From Gammaproteobacteria bacterium (GTDB lineage Bacteria > Pseudomonadota > Gammaproteobacteria > SZUA-229), in the NCBI GenBank assembly GCA_016744065.1, contig JADGFA010000028.1, forward strand, positions 1 through 52,730: a DNA stretch of 52,730 nucleotides, read 5' to 3'. The position numbers were made by a program, and so were the translations under genes. The first letter of the stretch is position 1. Each line of letters begins with the position of its first letter. Shown piece by piece: positions 21,045 to 30,224 of this stretch. The notes below the pieces were generated by a model. That model was given only the letters and a program-made list of their open reading frames with translations, was not told the DNA's origin and ran no database searches.

Positions 21045-22454
21045 TTAAAAATTTCTTACATCAACAAAATGCCCAGCTATTGCAGCCCCTGCCGCCATCG
21101 CCGGGCTAACTAAATGGGTTCGCCCACCCTGCCCCTGACGACCTTCAAAATTTCGATTTGAAGTAGACGCACAACGCTCCCCGGGCTCCAGCTTATCCGC
21201 ATTCATCGCCAGACACATGGAACAGCCCGGCTCACGCCATTCAAAGCCTGCCTCAAGAAATATTTTATCCAGGCCTAACTTCTCTGCCTGCTGCTTAATT
21301 AAACCCGACCCCGGAACAATCATAGCCAGTTTTACATTATCAGCTACTTTTCGACCTTTAATGATATCTGCGGCCTGCTGTAAATCTTCCAGACGTGAAT
21401 TTGTGCAGGAACCAATAAACACCTTATCTATATTTATTTCACTAACCGCCACACCCGCATTCAGCCCCATATAACTCAGCGCTTTTTGCATCCCGTCCGA
21501 TTTAACCGTATCTAACTCATTCACTGGATCAGGTACATCTGAATCAACCGCCACTACCATTTCCGGTGACGTTCCCCAGGTAACCTGTGGTTTTATTAAT
21601 GCCGCATCCAGCGTAATTTCATGCTCAAAAATTGCATCATCATCACTGTGCAGATCAAACCAGGCGGCAACAGCCAGATCCCAGTTTTCACCTTTAGGTG
21701 CATAGGGACGACCGTCAACATAATCAATCGTCGTTTGATCAACCGCCACAAGGCCAACTCGAGCACCCGCTTCAATCGCCATATTACAAATAGTCATACG
21801 ACCTTCCATAGACAGTTCCCGAATAGCGGAGCCTGCAAATTCCATAGCATAGCCGGTACCACCTGCGGTACCTATTTCACCAATAACGGCCAACACAATA
21901 TCTTTGGCTGTTACACCCGCACCCAATGTACCTTCCACATTAATACGCATATTCTGCATCTTTTTCTGCAACAGACACTGAGTCGCCAGAACATGCTCAA
22001 CTTCTGACGTACCAATACCAAATGCCATAGAACCAAAAGCACCATGGGTTGCCGTATGGGAATCACCACAGACTAATGTCATACCCGGTAGAGTTGCTCC
22101 CTGCTCCGGGCCAATCACATGCACTATTCCCTGGCGGATGTCATTCATATCAAACTGGGTAACACCAAATTCTCTGGTATTTTTACCCAGTGTATCCACC
22201 TGTGTACGGGCAACCCTGTCGGCAATTCCTTTAGCTCGTTCAGCCGCAACGGTTGGTACATTATGATCAGGTACAGCTAAAGCAGCATCTGCCCGCCATA
22301 GCTTACGCCCAGCCATCCTTAAGCCTTCAAAAGCCTGGGGTGAAGTCACCTCATGCACCAGGTGCCGGTCAATATAAAGTAGCGCGGTACCATCGTCTTC
22401 TTTACGTACCACATGGGAATCAAATAATTTTTCGTATAATGTTTTACCAGGCAT
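21045..22454 (-). CDS. leuC: 3-isopropylmalate dehydratase large subunit (LeuC)
   Basis: Catalytic aconitase-type subunit with a [4Fe-4S] cluster, converting 2- to 3-isopropylmalate. Cluster cysteines are recognisable in [14 protein letters not shown] and [10 protein letters not shown], and [14 protein letters not shown] forms part of the active site. At 469 aa the length is normal. A GGAGA ribosome-binding site precedes the ATG. It is the first gene of the leucine cluster. Its 205-bp upstream region is shared with a divergent LysR gene and holds a long palindrome (22554-22598), so control by that regulator is likely. leuA is not in the window. Confidence 0.96.
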   Translation of the reverse strand: MPGKTLYEKLFDSHVVRKEDDGTALLYIDRHLVHEVTSPQAFEGLRMAGRKLWRADAALAVPDHNVPTVAAERAKGIADRVARTQVDTLGKNTREFGVTQFDMNDIRQGIVHVIGPEQGATLPGMTLVCGDSHTATHGAFGSMAFGIGTSEVEHVLATQCLLQKKMQNMRINVEGTLGAGVTAKDIVLAVIGEIGTAGGTGYAMEFAGSAIRELSMEGRMTICNMAIEAGARVGLVAVDQTTIDYVDGRPYAPKGENWDLAVAAWFDLHSDDDAIFEHEITLDAALIKPQVTWGTSPEMVVAVDSDVPDPVNELDTVKSDGMQKALSYMGLNAGVAVSEINIDKVFIGSCTNSRLEDLQQAADIIKGRKVADNVKLAMIVPGSGLIKQQAEKLGLDKIFLEAGFEWREPGCSMCLAMNADKLEPGERCASTSNRNFEGRQGQGGRTHLVSPAMAAGAAIAGHFVDVRNF

Positions 22455-22553
22455 TCTCTTTATCTCCGGCTACAGCGCCTTTTGGCCATGATTCAGACTG
22501 AGATTTTCAGTTACTGAATTTTAACTTCAACTTAAATATAAAACAAATTCATC

Positions 22554-22598
22554 TTTTTCATATAAACTATTCCTATTGGGAATAGTTTATATGAAAAA
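22554..22598. promoter_or_regulatory. 45-bp palindromic operator between leuC and lysR
   Basis: Two 20-nt arms (22554-22573 and 22579-22598) are perfect reverse complements around the 5-nt spacer tattg. The core ATTCC-tattg-GGAAT fits the T-N11-A dyad typical of LysR-family boxes. It lies about 100 bp upstream of leuC and 62 bp upstream of the lysR start, in a divergent promoter region. It is most likely the binding site for the adjacent LysR protein. Such a long perfect palindrome could also form a cruciform or an RNA hairpin. Confidence 0.75.
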
Positions 22599-22659
22599 CA
22601 ACACAACACCTGCCATAGCCTTGTAGCAAGCCTTTTAAATAGTTATACAGTTAAAAATT

Positions 22660-23532
22660 ATGGATATTCAAAACCTGTCAGCATTTATTTCAGTCAGTGA
22701 AAAGCACTCATTCTCAAAAGCCGCTGAGCAATTATTTATTACACAGCCCGCTGTCAGCAAACGCATTGCAGCATTAGAGACAGAACTCAATACACGCCTG
22801 TTCGACCGTATTGGCAAACAGGTACAGCTCACTGAAGCAGGACGCACACTACTACCAGGTGCACAACGTATTTTAGCTGAACTAAAAGAAAGCAAGCGCG
22901 CTATTGATAACCTGGATGAAAAAGTCAGCGGCAAACTAAGCATCGCCACCAGCCATCATATCGGACTGCACAGATTACCCCCCGTATTAAGGGCATTTAC
23001 CAGAAGGTTTTCAGATGTTGACCTTGATATTCGCTTTATGGATTCTGAAGAGGCCTGTAACTGCGTAATCAAAGGTGAAGTAGAGCTTGCAATTGCCACT
23101 CTGCCTGAACAGAAATGGCCCCAACTACAAAGCCAGGTTATCTGGCGTGACCCACTGGATATTGTATTAAGCGCCCAGCACCCACAGGCTCAGGCACGCC
23201 AGATGAATATTTCCCAGTTAAGCAAAATACCCGCTATTTTACCCTCTCAAAATACCTTTACACGGGAGTTACTGGAAAACGCACTGGGGCTTAATCAACA
23301 AAACTTCCATATCGCCATGGAAACCAATTATTTAGAAACCATTAAAATGATGGTATCAATTGGTCTTGGCTGGAGCGTACTGCCTGTATCAATGATCACC
23401 CCTGATATCACAATTAAGCATATCAGGGGGGTCGAGTTTGAAAGATTACTGGGTGTAGTAAGACACCAGCATCGAACATTATCCAATGCGGCAAAAATGC
23501 TGGTATCAGAACTTAAGCAACATCAATCCTGA
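22660..23532 (+). CDS. LysR family transcriptional regulator
   Basis: Standard LysR layout in 290 aa. The N-terminal winged helix-turn-helix (about 1-60) contains SFSKAAEQLFITQPAVSKRIAALE written here as SFSKAAEQLFITQP plus AVSKRIAALE. A linker helix and a periplasmic-binding-protein-like effector domain (about 88-290) follow. It is divergent from leuC with the 45-bp palindrome between them; a LysR gene at this position is also known next to leuC in Pseudomonas. Likely target: leuC and its own gene; the effector is unknown. The 3' end overlaps the convergent gene at 23523 by 10 bp. Confidence 0.88.
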   Translation: MDIQNLSAFISVSEKHSFSKAAEQLFITQPAVSKRIAALETELNTRLFDRIGKQVQLTEAGRTLLPGAQRILAELKESKRAIDNLDEKVSGKLSIATSHHIGLHRLPPVLRAFTRRFSDVDLDIRFMDSEEACNCVIKGEVELAIATLPEQKWPQLQSQVIWRDPLDIVLSAQHPQAQARQMNISQLSKIPAILPSQNTFTRELLENALGLNQQNFHIAMETNYLETIKMMVSIGLGWSVLPVSMITPDITIKHIRGVEFERLLGVVRHQHRTLSNAAKMLVSELKQHQS

Positions 23533-24422
23533 TACATTCTATACTTGCGTGATACTAACGACGCACCTACTAGCAACAATACACCCAGCCCGAGAGTACC
23601 ATCGCCCTCTTCCTGCTTAACCAGCTCACCATCAACAAGCTTATATATATCGCCATTTTCGGCTACACACTCATCACCGGAAACAGTACACAAGGTGCCA
23701 TCCTGTGCTGTCATCTCAAGCCCTTCCAGTATAGATAAATCATCTAAAGGTTCCAAAGTGCCGTCCCCCAGATCTACCGTCTCACTCTGATTTAAATCAT
23801 TTATCGATAAAGTAATACTTGTATTAGGAATAACGGAACCATCAATAATTATAGAACCTGCTGATCCAGTAGAACCCGTTGAACCCGCTGACCCAACAGT
23901 AATATTACCCGTTCCACTAATTATCACACCACCTGAAATACCTGGACTGGATGCAGACAAATCATTATCTACGACCACATCACCGGTAATGATTATCATC
24001 TGTGTTTCAATACTAAAATTACCGTCAATAATAATATTACCCGTCAACACAACAGATGAAGCACTACTGATTGATAAATCCCCCCCGGTCACACTAAAAC
24101 TAATCGCATCAAGATTACTTCCCTGGGCCATAGACAAAAAACCATTAGCATCAAATGTAATGCTCTCACCCGCCGCTAAATTCAGAACACCACCTGCACT
24201 AAAATCCAGACTCTCAGGTTGAACCCCTGTATTCACCGTACCTGTAGCACCCAGATTCAGTTCACTAGCCGTAGCAAAAGTAAATGTCATTGCGTCAATC
24301 GCTACAATCGTGCCGCCTGAATCAAAAACAAAATCCACTGTACAGTCCGGATCACATATATTCTGCGCCCAGGCTACATTAATAGAAAATAGAACCATCA
24401 GTGATATTATTAATTTTTTCAT
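23523..24422 (-). CDS. Secreted beta-rich protein with C-terminal CTERM-like sorting tail
   Basis: The 299-aa protein has a signal peptide (MKKLIISLMVLFSINVAWA). A long region of Ser/Thr/Gly/Val-rich short strands follows, with repeating patterns such as SSVVLTGNIIIDGNFSI and GDVVVDNDLSAS that resemble the beta-helix of filamentous-haemagglutinin-like adhesins. The C-terminus has a hydrophobic segment followed by basic residues (TLGLGVLLLVGASLVSRKYR, about 276-295), the shape of a CTERM-type sorting or anchor signal. Four cysteines (CDPDC near 23-27, and C at about 252 and 258) could pair. Function unknown, possibly a surface adhesin or matrix protein. Its last codons overlap the lysR 3' end by 10 bp. 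Confidence 0.62.
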   Translation of the reverse strand: MKKLIISLMVLFSINVAWAQNICDPDCTVDFVFDSGGTIVAIDAMTFTFATASELNLGATGTVNTGVQPESLDFSAGGVLNLAAGESITFDANGFLSMAQGSNLDAISFSVTGGDLSISSASSVVLTGNIIIDGNFSIETQMIIITGDVVVDNDLSASSPGISGGVIISGTGNITVGSAGSTGSTGSAGSIIIDGSVIPNTSITLSINDLNQSETVDLGDGTLEPLDDLSILEGLEMTAQDGTLCTVSGDECVAENGDIYKLVDGELVKQEEGDGTLGLGVLLLVGASLVSRKYRMYQD

Positions 24423-24568
24423 ATTTTTAAACTCCCTAATACATTGATAATTTTGGTGGTAGCAAAACAGGTGGAATTAATTCACCGTTTTTCACCCTCT
24501 GCTTGCCCACGCTTTCACGAACATGGATTAATTTTGTGTGGGTAGACATTCTGTCAGCCTTCACTTCC

Positions 24569-24596
24569 TGATAAATAAAATAACTTTTATTTATCA
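24569..24596. terminator. AT-rich perfect hairpin downstream of the lipoprotein gene
   Basis: Perfect 12-bp arms (TGATAAATAAAA and its complement) surround a 4-nt spacer. The hairpin lies between the lipoprotein gene (minus strand, stop at 24670) and the start of the CTERM-like gene. It could end transcription of the former or act as an operator for the latter. The rest of 24423-24669 shows no gene. Confidence 0.35.
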
Positions 24597-24669
24597 ATGT
24601 GGCAATAGTTAAACGATCCTGATTATCCGCTCAGGAAACAATGACGTGCCTGTAACTCAACAACTAACT

Positions 24670-24900
24670 TTATATAATCTGCCCCATGCTCATCACCACA
24701 TGTTGGCCATCAACATCGAATTCCATTTCAATAGGCATATTTTTTATATGGCTTCTATAAATATATAAATTAGATTTTTCAGGGTAAGTGCTAAAAAACT
24801 TTGCCTGATTAGCATCAGTAAAACTTGCTACAGGAACCGAAGAACAACCGGAAACAAACAAAGCGAAGAGTACGCCAATAAAACCTTTTTTATACTGCAT
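24670..24900 (-). CDS. Small lipoprotein, possibly truncated by frameshift (DUF2846-like)
   Basis: I start at the ATG at 24900, preceded by AGGGAA. A longer frame begins with GTG and adds an unlikely Trp-rich leader. The 76 aa contain a lipoprotein signal with lipobox FVSGC (Cys at 18) and then SNLYIYRSHIKNMP and MEFDVDGQHVV, which resemble the start of DUF2846-type lipoproteins. The frame stops early (SMGQII). One extra G in the GGGG run near 24685 would continue it as GADYIKLVELQARHC. This suggests a recent frameshift or a decaying gene. Confidence 0.5.
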   Translation of the reverse strand: MQYKKGFIGVLFALFVSGCSSVPVASFTDANQAKFFSTYPEKSNLYIYRSHIKNMPIEMEFDVDGQHVVMSMGQII

Positions 24901-25049
24901 TAAAATTTCCCTATACAACCACTTCCAAAATAACCACTTTAAGAACACCTGTATAAAATCAGGTTTCCTGTTTCACAGACAATTAATAATCGCCTTTTTT
25001 TATTATGCTAACAAGCATGTCATTAATATGAAATAGGAAAAAAACTAAA

Positions 25050-25844
25050 TCATCCATCAACTGGAAAATTTAATATACTTATAACTTCTGGCATTAATGC
25101 CGGATTCCCCAGCGCAATAACATGATCTGGGGAATTAAGTGTCAGTTTATTTCCATACCAGTCTGTTATTAACCCCCCCGCATTATTAATAATGGGACCC
25201 AGTGCAGCAAAGTCATGTACCAGTGGACCTGCTGTAATAACCATATCCAGATGCCCTGCGGCAAGTAAACCATAATCATAGGGCGCCACCCCCCATTGTG
25301 CCCAGTGTGTTGCTTTCCAGACCTTGTCTACAAAATGATCACGACCTTCTGTATGCCATTCAAAACCCACACGAGCAATAATAGCCTGATCAACCTTTGC
25401 ACATTTTCGAGTGGTAATTTTTTTCCCATTTAAAAATGCCCCTTCACCATCGGCACCTGTCCAGCGCTCACAGGAAATAGCCTGATCAATAACCCCTAAT
25501 ATGAACTCACCCTGATAGGCCAGACCTAACAGTAATGCAAAGGTAGGGTGCCCGGTCATAAAATACTTAGTCCCGTCAACCGGGTCAATCACCCAGACAA
25601 ATTCTGCATCTGCCTGATATGCCGGATACTCCTCTCCCAGAATGCCATGTGCGGGAAACTGCTCCATCACCATTTCACGCATCACCGCTTCAGACTCTTT
25701 ATCAACTTGAGTTACCGGACTGGAATCGCCTTTATACTCTGTTAAAACCGGCTTACGATAGTATTTACGGTGTATTTCACCTACGGCATCAGCCACCTTA
25801 TTGGCAAAAGAAATAAGTTCTTTTGTCTGTTTATGAGACAACAT
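25050..25844 (-). CDS. Inositol-monophosphatase-family phosphatase (histidinol-phosphatase-like, HisN type)
   Basis: Li+-sensitive, Mg2+-dependent phosphatase fold of 264 aa. The metal-binding set is complete: GEE at 70-72, DPVDGT at 87-92, and D211 in PLVHDFAAL. GDSSPVTQVDKESE near 39-52 is the usual N-terminal block. Members act on inositol phosphate, histidinol phosphate or related sugars. The sequence style (WVIDPVDGTKYFMTGHPTFA, AAGHLDMVI) is closer to HisN-type histidinol phosphatases than to SuhB or CysQ, but the substrate is not certain. It diverges from the SlyD-like gene. Confidence 0.8.
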   Translation of the reverse strand: MLSHKQTKELISFANKVADAVGEIHRKYYRKPVLTEYKGDSSPVTQVDKESEAVMREMVMEQFPAHGILGEEYPAYQADAEFVWVIDPVDGTKYFMTGHPTFALLLGLAYQGEFILGVIDQAISCERWTGADGEGAFLNGKKITTRKCAKVDQAIIARVGFEWHTEGRDHFVDKVWKATHWAQWGVAPYDYGLLAAGHLDMVITAGPLVHDFAALGPIINNAGGLITDWYGNKLTLNSPDHVIALGNPALMPEVISILNFPVDG

Positions 25845-25959
25845 TTATTAACCACTTTTCAACTGAAATAATATACTGTTTATCACTCTTACCCCGACAG
25901 GTAAACCCCATTCTTTAAACGCATTATTAATACAATGGCATCAGAGCCATTAAACAGGC

Positions 25960-25965
25960 TATAAT
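25960..25965 (+). promoter_or_regulatory. Candidate -10 box for the SlyD-like gene
   Basis: A perfect TATAAT lies 31 nt upstream of the ATG at 25996. No good -35 element is seen 17 nt further upstream, so the assignment is tentative. Confidence 0.35.
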
Positions 25966-25995
25966 TCCCATACTTTTCAAATAAGCAGAGCAAAT

Positions 25996-26484
25996 ATGAA
26001 CATATCCACCGACAAAGCCATTACCATCAATTACACCCTGAAAGACGATGAAGGTAATACAATTGATGAATCCAAAGACTCAAGCTTTATCTATTTACAT
26101 GGTCACAACAATATAATCCCCGGCCTTGAAAATGCATTAAACGATAAATGCAAAGGCGATACTTTTGAGCTGGTACTAAAACCTGAAGATGCATATGGTG
26201 AATACAACCCTGCTATTACACAAGTCATTAAGCGCGACGCCTTTGGCGATGAGAAAATTGAAGTCGGCATGCAATTTCATGCACAAGGCGATGATGACCA
26301 GCCTGTAATGATTACTATCAGTGAAATTAATGGCGATGATATTACTATTGACGGCAACCCACCTTTAGCAGGTGTTACCTTAAATTATGCTGTAGAAGTA
26401 ATGGATGTACGTGAAGCAACTGAAGAAGAACTAAGTCACGGACATATACATGCCCACGGTGAAAGCTGCGGAGACAGCCATTAA
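25996..26484 (+). CDS. FKBP-type peptidyl-prolyl isomerase, SlyD-like
   Basis: The 162 aa show the FKBP core with inserted flap domain: KAITINYTLKDDEGN, SFIYLHGHNNIIPGLENAL, GDTFELVLKPEDAYGEYNP, then the insert (about 72-120) and PPLAGVTLNYAVEVMDVREAT. The tail GHIHAHGESCGDSH is His/Cys-rich, recalling the metal-binding tail of SlyD but much shorter. Role: prolyl isomerisation and chaperone activity in the cytoplasm, possibly with nickel or other metal binding. A 12-bp terminator hairpin follows. Confidence 0.9.
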   Translation: MNISTDKAITINYTLKDDEGNTIDESKDSSFIYLHGHNNIIPGLENALNDKCKGDTFELVLKPEDAYGEYNPAITQVIKRDAFGDEKIEVGMQFHAQGDDDQPVMITISEINGDDITIDGNPPLAGVTLNYAVEVMDVREATEEELSHGHIHAHGESCGDSH

Positions 26485-26492
26485 AACAAAAT

Positions 26493-26522
26493 TCAGAGCA
26501 GGTATGGTATTACCTGCTCTGA
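26493..26522 (+). terminator. Terminator-like hairpin after the SlyD-like gene
   Basis: Perfect 12-bp arms (TCAGAGCAGGTA and its complement) with a 6-nt loop begin 9 nt after the stop codon. The following T-tract is poor (cttatt), so termination may be partial. Confidence 0.6.
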
Positions 26523-26618
26523 CTTATTCAATAAAATGCTTAACGCTTTTATCCAGATAGACACATACGCCTCACCATTCACCTGAAACGGATCTGGAGT
26601 AAAAACCAGAATATTCAA

Positions 26619-27407
26619 ATGCATCACTCCACTAAACTACTTTTTTTCTCTTTTCTTCTTTTTTCTATGCAACTCAATGCAGGCAAACTTTCTGATTTTG
26701 AAAAAGACATAAAAAACAGCAAGAACACACCTCATACAAAAAGGTATCAATCCTGTAAACAATGCGCGCAAGAAGACGATTCATTTTTTGATATTATTTT
26801 TGAAGGGATTTTAGATAATATCGTTGATATTACCGCTGTAATAATAGAAGACGGCAGCACAACAAGTAGCGAACGGATAAAAAAGCATCCTCTTAAATCA
26901 GGTATATCACCGAGAAAAACAGGGGAAATACTCATCCCTTTTTATCGCTTTAATATAAATTATCAACATGTAAACGATAAAATTAATGCATTTGACCTTA
27001 AAATGGAATTTGGTAAAGGCGTTAATGGCGTTGAATTACGTACAACTCAATACGATGACAGCCTGGCCAATGAAGAACTTAAATACCATCAATTGCAATA
27101 TTTTCACAGAATGTCATTCGGGAATCAGGTGGCTGTAAACCTGGGACTGGGTTATGCCCGCATCGATATAACAGACTCTTTCGATGGCCTGATCCTGTCA
27201 CTACCCATGCTATACCAAAACAACAACCACCTGGGCATTGAAGTCAGACCTTCATATTTTAATGCTGATGGAGTCGACATCTCCGAACTGGATTTTTCTG
27301 TTATGTACACCTACAGAAAAACAGCATTTAGGCTAGGCCATAGAAGCATTCAAAGCACTAACATAGATATTAAAGGCGTTTATTTAGGCCTGGATTTTAT
27401 TTTTTAG
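26619..27407 (+). CDS. Putative outer-membrane beta-barrel protein
   Basis: The 262 aa begin with a signal peptide (about 1-21, ending QLNA). A soluble part follows, with a CKQC pair near 46-49 and a hydrophobic helix-like FFDIIFEGILDNIVDITAVII. From about residue 105 there are amphipathic strands, such as LIPFYRFNINYQHV, QVAVNLGLGYARIDI and DISELDFSVMYTYRKTAFRLG, closing with LGLDFIF, whose terminal Phe fits Bam-dependent insertion. No specific family is recognised. The periplasmic N-terminal part with two close cysteines is unusual for a simple barrel. Confidence 0.55.
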   Translation: MHHSTKLLFFSFLLFSMQLNAGKLSDFEKDIKNSKNTPHTKRYQSCKQCAQEDDSFFDIIFEGILDNIVDITAVIIEDGSTTSSERIKKHPLKSGISPRKTGEILIPFYRFNINYQHVNDKINAFDLKMEFGKGVNGVELRTTQYDDSLANEELKYHQLQYFHRMSFGNQVAVNLGLGYARIDITDSFDGLILSLPMLYQNNNHLGIEVRPSYFNADGVDISELDFSVMYTYRKTAFRLGHRSIQSTNIDIKGVYLGLDFIF

Positions 27408-27694
27408 AACAAAATAATAAAAGCAGGCTTGATATTACATAATCAGCACAATTATAATTTACATTCCATACATCATTAATCCTGAATTTAATGGCACTTA
27501 CTTAAGGAGATAAGCTCCCCTTATTTAAATGCACTGATAGTGTGGATTCACTGCTCTTAATACTGCCATGCAAGACATCTAACCTAACATTCAAGATCCT
27601 TCGCATTCGCTCAGGATGACAATTAACTGTATGCTGAGGTTTAACTAAATACTATTAGACCCTTAACTATTTATTCTGGACTACTTATTCTGGA
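27408..27694. other. Convergent intergenic region with dispersed-repeat remnant
   Basis: No gene is seen. At about 27590-27622 lies a sequence ending ctcaggatgac that resembles the widespread GTCATCCTGAGCG...GAAGGATCTT dispersed sequence of bacterial genomes (minus orientation). An imperfect hairpin around 27505-27530 (aaggag...ctcccctt) could act as a bidirectional terminator. Confidence 0.4.
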
Positions 27695-27698
27695 CTAC
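27671..27698. repeat. 14-bp tandem duplication over the MFS stop codon
   Basis: The unit TTATTCTGGACTAC occurs twice in direct succession (27671-27684 and 27685-27698). The second copy contains the stop codon of the MFS gene (complement of 27695-27697), so slippage here would not change the protein. Confidence 0.7.
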
Positions 27699-28864
27699 TT
27701 ACCTGAGGTGATAACTTCAGTTTCCAGTGATGTCATTTTAAAAGCAATTAATAAGGCTAAAAAGGATGTCATTGCCGCTGCTGTAAAAATAACCTGTGGA
27801 GAATATACATCCCAATAAGCACCACTTAACAATGTTCCCACCGCACCTCCTGCACCAAAACTAATAGCTGAATACAGTGCCTGCCCTCGCCCCTGCAATT
27901 TGCCCTTAAAATTTCGGTGAAATAACTCTATTGTCACCGCATGATACAAACCAAAACTGGCTGCATGTAAACATTGTGCAAAAATAACGGTGAATATATT
28001 TTCCACATATGCTCCAGTCAACAGCCAACGTAAGGTGGTTAATGCCAATGCAACGATCAATAGTACTCGCGGCCCATATTTAGGCATTATTTTATGCATA
28101 AACATAAATAAAACAATTTCTGCTATTACACCCAACGCCCATAGCCAACCCAGGGCCGCACCACTATAATTATTTTGCTTTAAATATATTGAATAAAAAG
28201 TATAGTAAGGCCCATGACTCATTTGCATTAAAAAACAAATCAATAATAATGCAACTACATGAGGCTGCTTTAATATTTTTAAAATTGAGCCCTGCCCAAT
28301 ATGAGATGGTTTACAGGGCGCATCATTTACCAGAAAACTAAAAAAAATGATTAGGATATATAAAATAAAAACAGATACAGGTACTAACTGATAGCCAAAA
28401 TCATCCAACAACGAACCAATAATAATAACCGCAACAACAAAACCTAATGACCCCCATAAGCGCACAACACTATACTTGTGTGTGTGCTCACCCAGGTGAT
28501 TCATTGTATTAGCTTCAAACTGTGGTAATGTTGCATTCCAGAAAAAACTGAATAACAACATCACAACAACCAGCCACCAGAAACTAGAGTCTAAAAACAC
28601 ACCTAAAAAAGCAATGGCTGAGCAGATGCTGGCTATACGAATAATCTTCATACAATGCCCCGTATGATCCGCTATCCAGCTCCATAAATAAGGTGCAACT
28701 ATTTTTGTAGCCATGAGTATGGCCATTAAACTACCAATAGACTTTGCATCAAACCCAAGTGAGTTCAGGTATAAACTCCAATAGGGAACAACAACGCCCA
28801 GAGATGCGAAATAAACCCAGTAAAAGCCAGAGAGTCGCCAGTAAGGCATTGACGTAGATGTCAT
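27695..28864 (-). CDS. MFS permease of the 3-phenylpropionate/NupG-like family
   Basis: Integral membrane transporter of 389 aa from the ATG at 28864. A longer frame starts with TTG at 28912 and adds an unlikely leader. Eleven to twelve hydrophobic helices are readable. The start YWRLSGFYWVYFASLGVVVPYW and the loop VRLWGSLGFVVAVIIIG are close to the E. coli HcaT family pattern, as is LGWLWALGVIAEIVLFMF. The substrate is unknown; aromatic acids or other organic acids are possible. It follows aroC on the same strand, a neighbour pair known from Pseudomonas. Confidence 0.82.
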   Translation of the reverse strand: MTSTSMPYWRLSGFYWVYFASLGVVVPYWSLYLNSLGFDAKSIGSLMAILMATKIVAPYLWSWIADHTGHCMKIIRIASICSAIAFLGVFLDSSFWWLVVVMLLFSFFWNATLPQFEANTMNHLGEHTHKYSVVRLWGSLGFVVAVIIIGSLLDDFGYQLVPVSVFILYILIIFFSFLVNDAPCKPSHIGQGSILKILKQPHVVALLLICFLMQMSHGPYYTFYSIYLKQNNYSGAALGWLWALGVIAEIVLFMFMHKIMPKYGPRVLLIVALALTTLRWLLTGAYVENIFTVIFAQCLHAASFGLYHAVTIELFHRNFKGKLQGRGQALYSAISFGAGGAVGTLLSGAYWDVYSPQVIFTAAAMTSFLALLIAFKMTSLETEVITSGK

Positions 28865-29018
28865 TAGTTTTTGATAACAGAAAAAGAGAACATAAATAAA
28901 GTCAAAAGACAATAATGATAATTAAATATCCTGTAATGCACCAAAGGCACATAAAATAAACAGTTACGCATATTTGCGTTATTCACATTTTCTTTTTTTT
29001 TGTACTTTTTAATTACTG

Positions 29019-30119
29019 CTACTCATCACCCGCAGGAATAACCGGCGTAGAACACGTTACATCACCACACTGAGCTTTAAAACGCATCATGTGATCAGCT
29101 AATGTTAATGCCAGCATGGCTTCACAAATAGGTGTTGCCCGAATACCCACACAGGGATCATGCCGCCCATGGGTTACCACTTCCATTGCATCACCTTTTA
29201 TATCCACACTTTTCCCTGATAAACGCATACTTGAAGTCGGTTTAAATGCCGTATGAACAATAATATTCTGCCCTGAACTAATACCTCCCAGAATTCCACC
29301 AGCATGATTACTTAAAAAACCTTCTGGTGTTATCTCATCACGAAACTCAGTTCCCTTCGCTTCTACACAAGCAAAACCACCTCCAATTTCTACACCTTTC
29401 GCTGCATTGATTGTCATCATTGCATAAGAGATATCCGCATCTAATCGATCAAAAACAGGTTCACCCAAACCAGGTGGCACACCTTCGGCTATTACTGAAA
29501 TTCTGGCACCTACGGAATTACCTTCTTTACGTAAAGCATCCATATAATCTTCCATCTCTTTAACCTTATTTTTATCCGGGCTAAAAAATGGATTCTGACT
29601 CACCTGATCCCAGTCATGCTCTTCAATTTCTACTGGCCCCAGCTTTGACAGATAGCCACGAATCAAAATATTATATCTGTCTTTAAGAAACTTTTTAGCA
29701 ATAGCTCCCGCTGCAACACGCATTGCTGTTTCTCGGGCGGATGAGCGACCACCACCTCGGTAATCACGAAAGCCATATTTTTGTGTATAGGTATAATCCG
29801 CATGTCCAGGTCGAAAAGTATCCGCTATATTGCCGTAATCTTTTGAACGCTGATCAATATTTTCTATTAACAAACCAATAGGTGTGCCAGTTGTTTTACC
29901 TTCAAAAACACCTGAAAGAATTTTTACCTGATCAGGTTCACGTCGCTGTGTTGTATGACGTGAAGTACCAGGACGGCGACGATCAAGATCTGCCTGCAAA
30001 TCCTCTTCAGTTAACGCTATTCCAGGTGGACAGCCATCAACAATAGCCATTAATGCTGGACCATGAGATTCACCACTTGTGGTTACAGTGAACAATTTAC
30101 CAAATGTATTACCCGACAC
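29019..30119 (-). CDS. aroC: Chorismate synthase (AroC)
   Basis: Flavin-dependent 1,4-elimination of phosphate from EPSP, giving chorismate for aromatic amino acids and folate. The 366 aa show the three family signatures: [18 protein letters not shown] at 16-33, the AGAIAKKF...[15 protein letters not shown] region and [17 protein letters not shown] near the C-terminus. Length is normal. A weak hairpin (28963-28976) follows the stop. Confidence 0.96.
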   Translation of the reverse strand: MSGNTFGKLFTVTTSGESHGPALMAIVDGCPPGIALTEEDLQADLDRRRPGTSRHTTQRREPDQVKILSGVFEGKTTGTPIGLLIENIDQRSKDYGNIADTFRPGHADYTYTQKYGFRDYRGGGRSSARETAMRVAAGAIAKKFLKDRYNILIRGYLSKLGPVEIEEHDWDQVSQNPFFSPDKNKVKEMEDYMDALRKEGNSVGARISVIAEGVPPGLGEPVFDRLDADISYAMMTINAAKGVEIGGGFACVEAKGTEFRDEITPEGFLSNHAGGILGGISSGQNIIVHTAFKPTSSMRLSGKSVDIKGDAMEVVTHGRHDPCVGIRATPICEAMLALTLADHMMRFKAQCGDVTCSTPVIPAGDE

Positions 30120-30224
30120 TTTGCTTCCTCAATAAACTATTACCTGAATATTAACATATCAGCTTGCCAGCGGGTGGCAAAAACCTATATAGTGGAACCA
30201 GACTAATAAAAATAAATGTAAAAT

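Noticed and set aside
22455..22553. Leucine leader peptide before leuC
   Set aside because: The only short frame (MNLFYI) has a single leucine codon and there is no attenuator hairpin after it apart from the distant palindrome.
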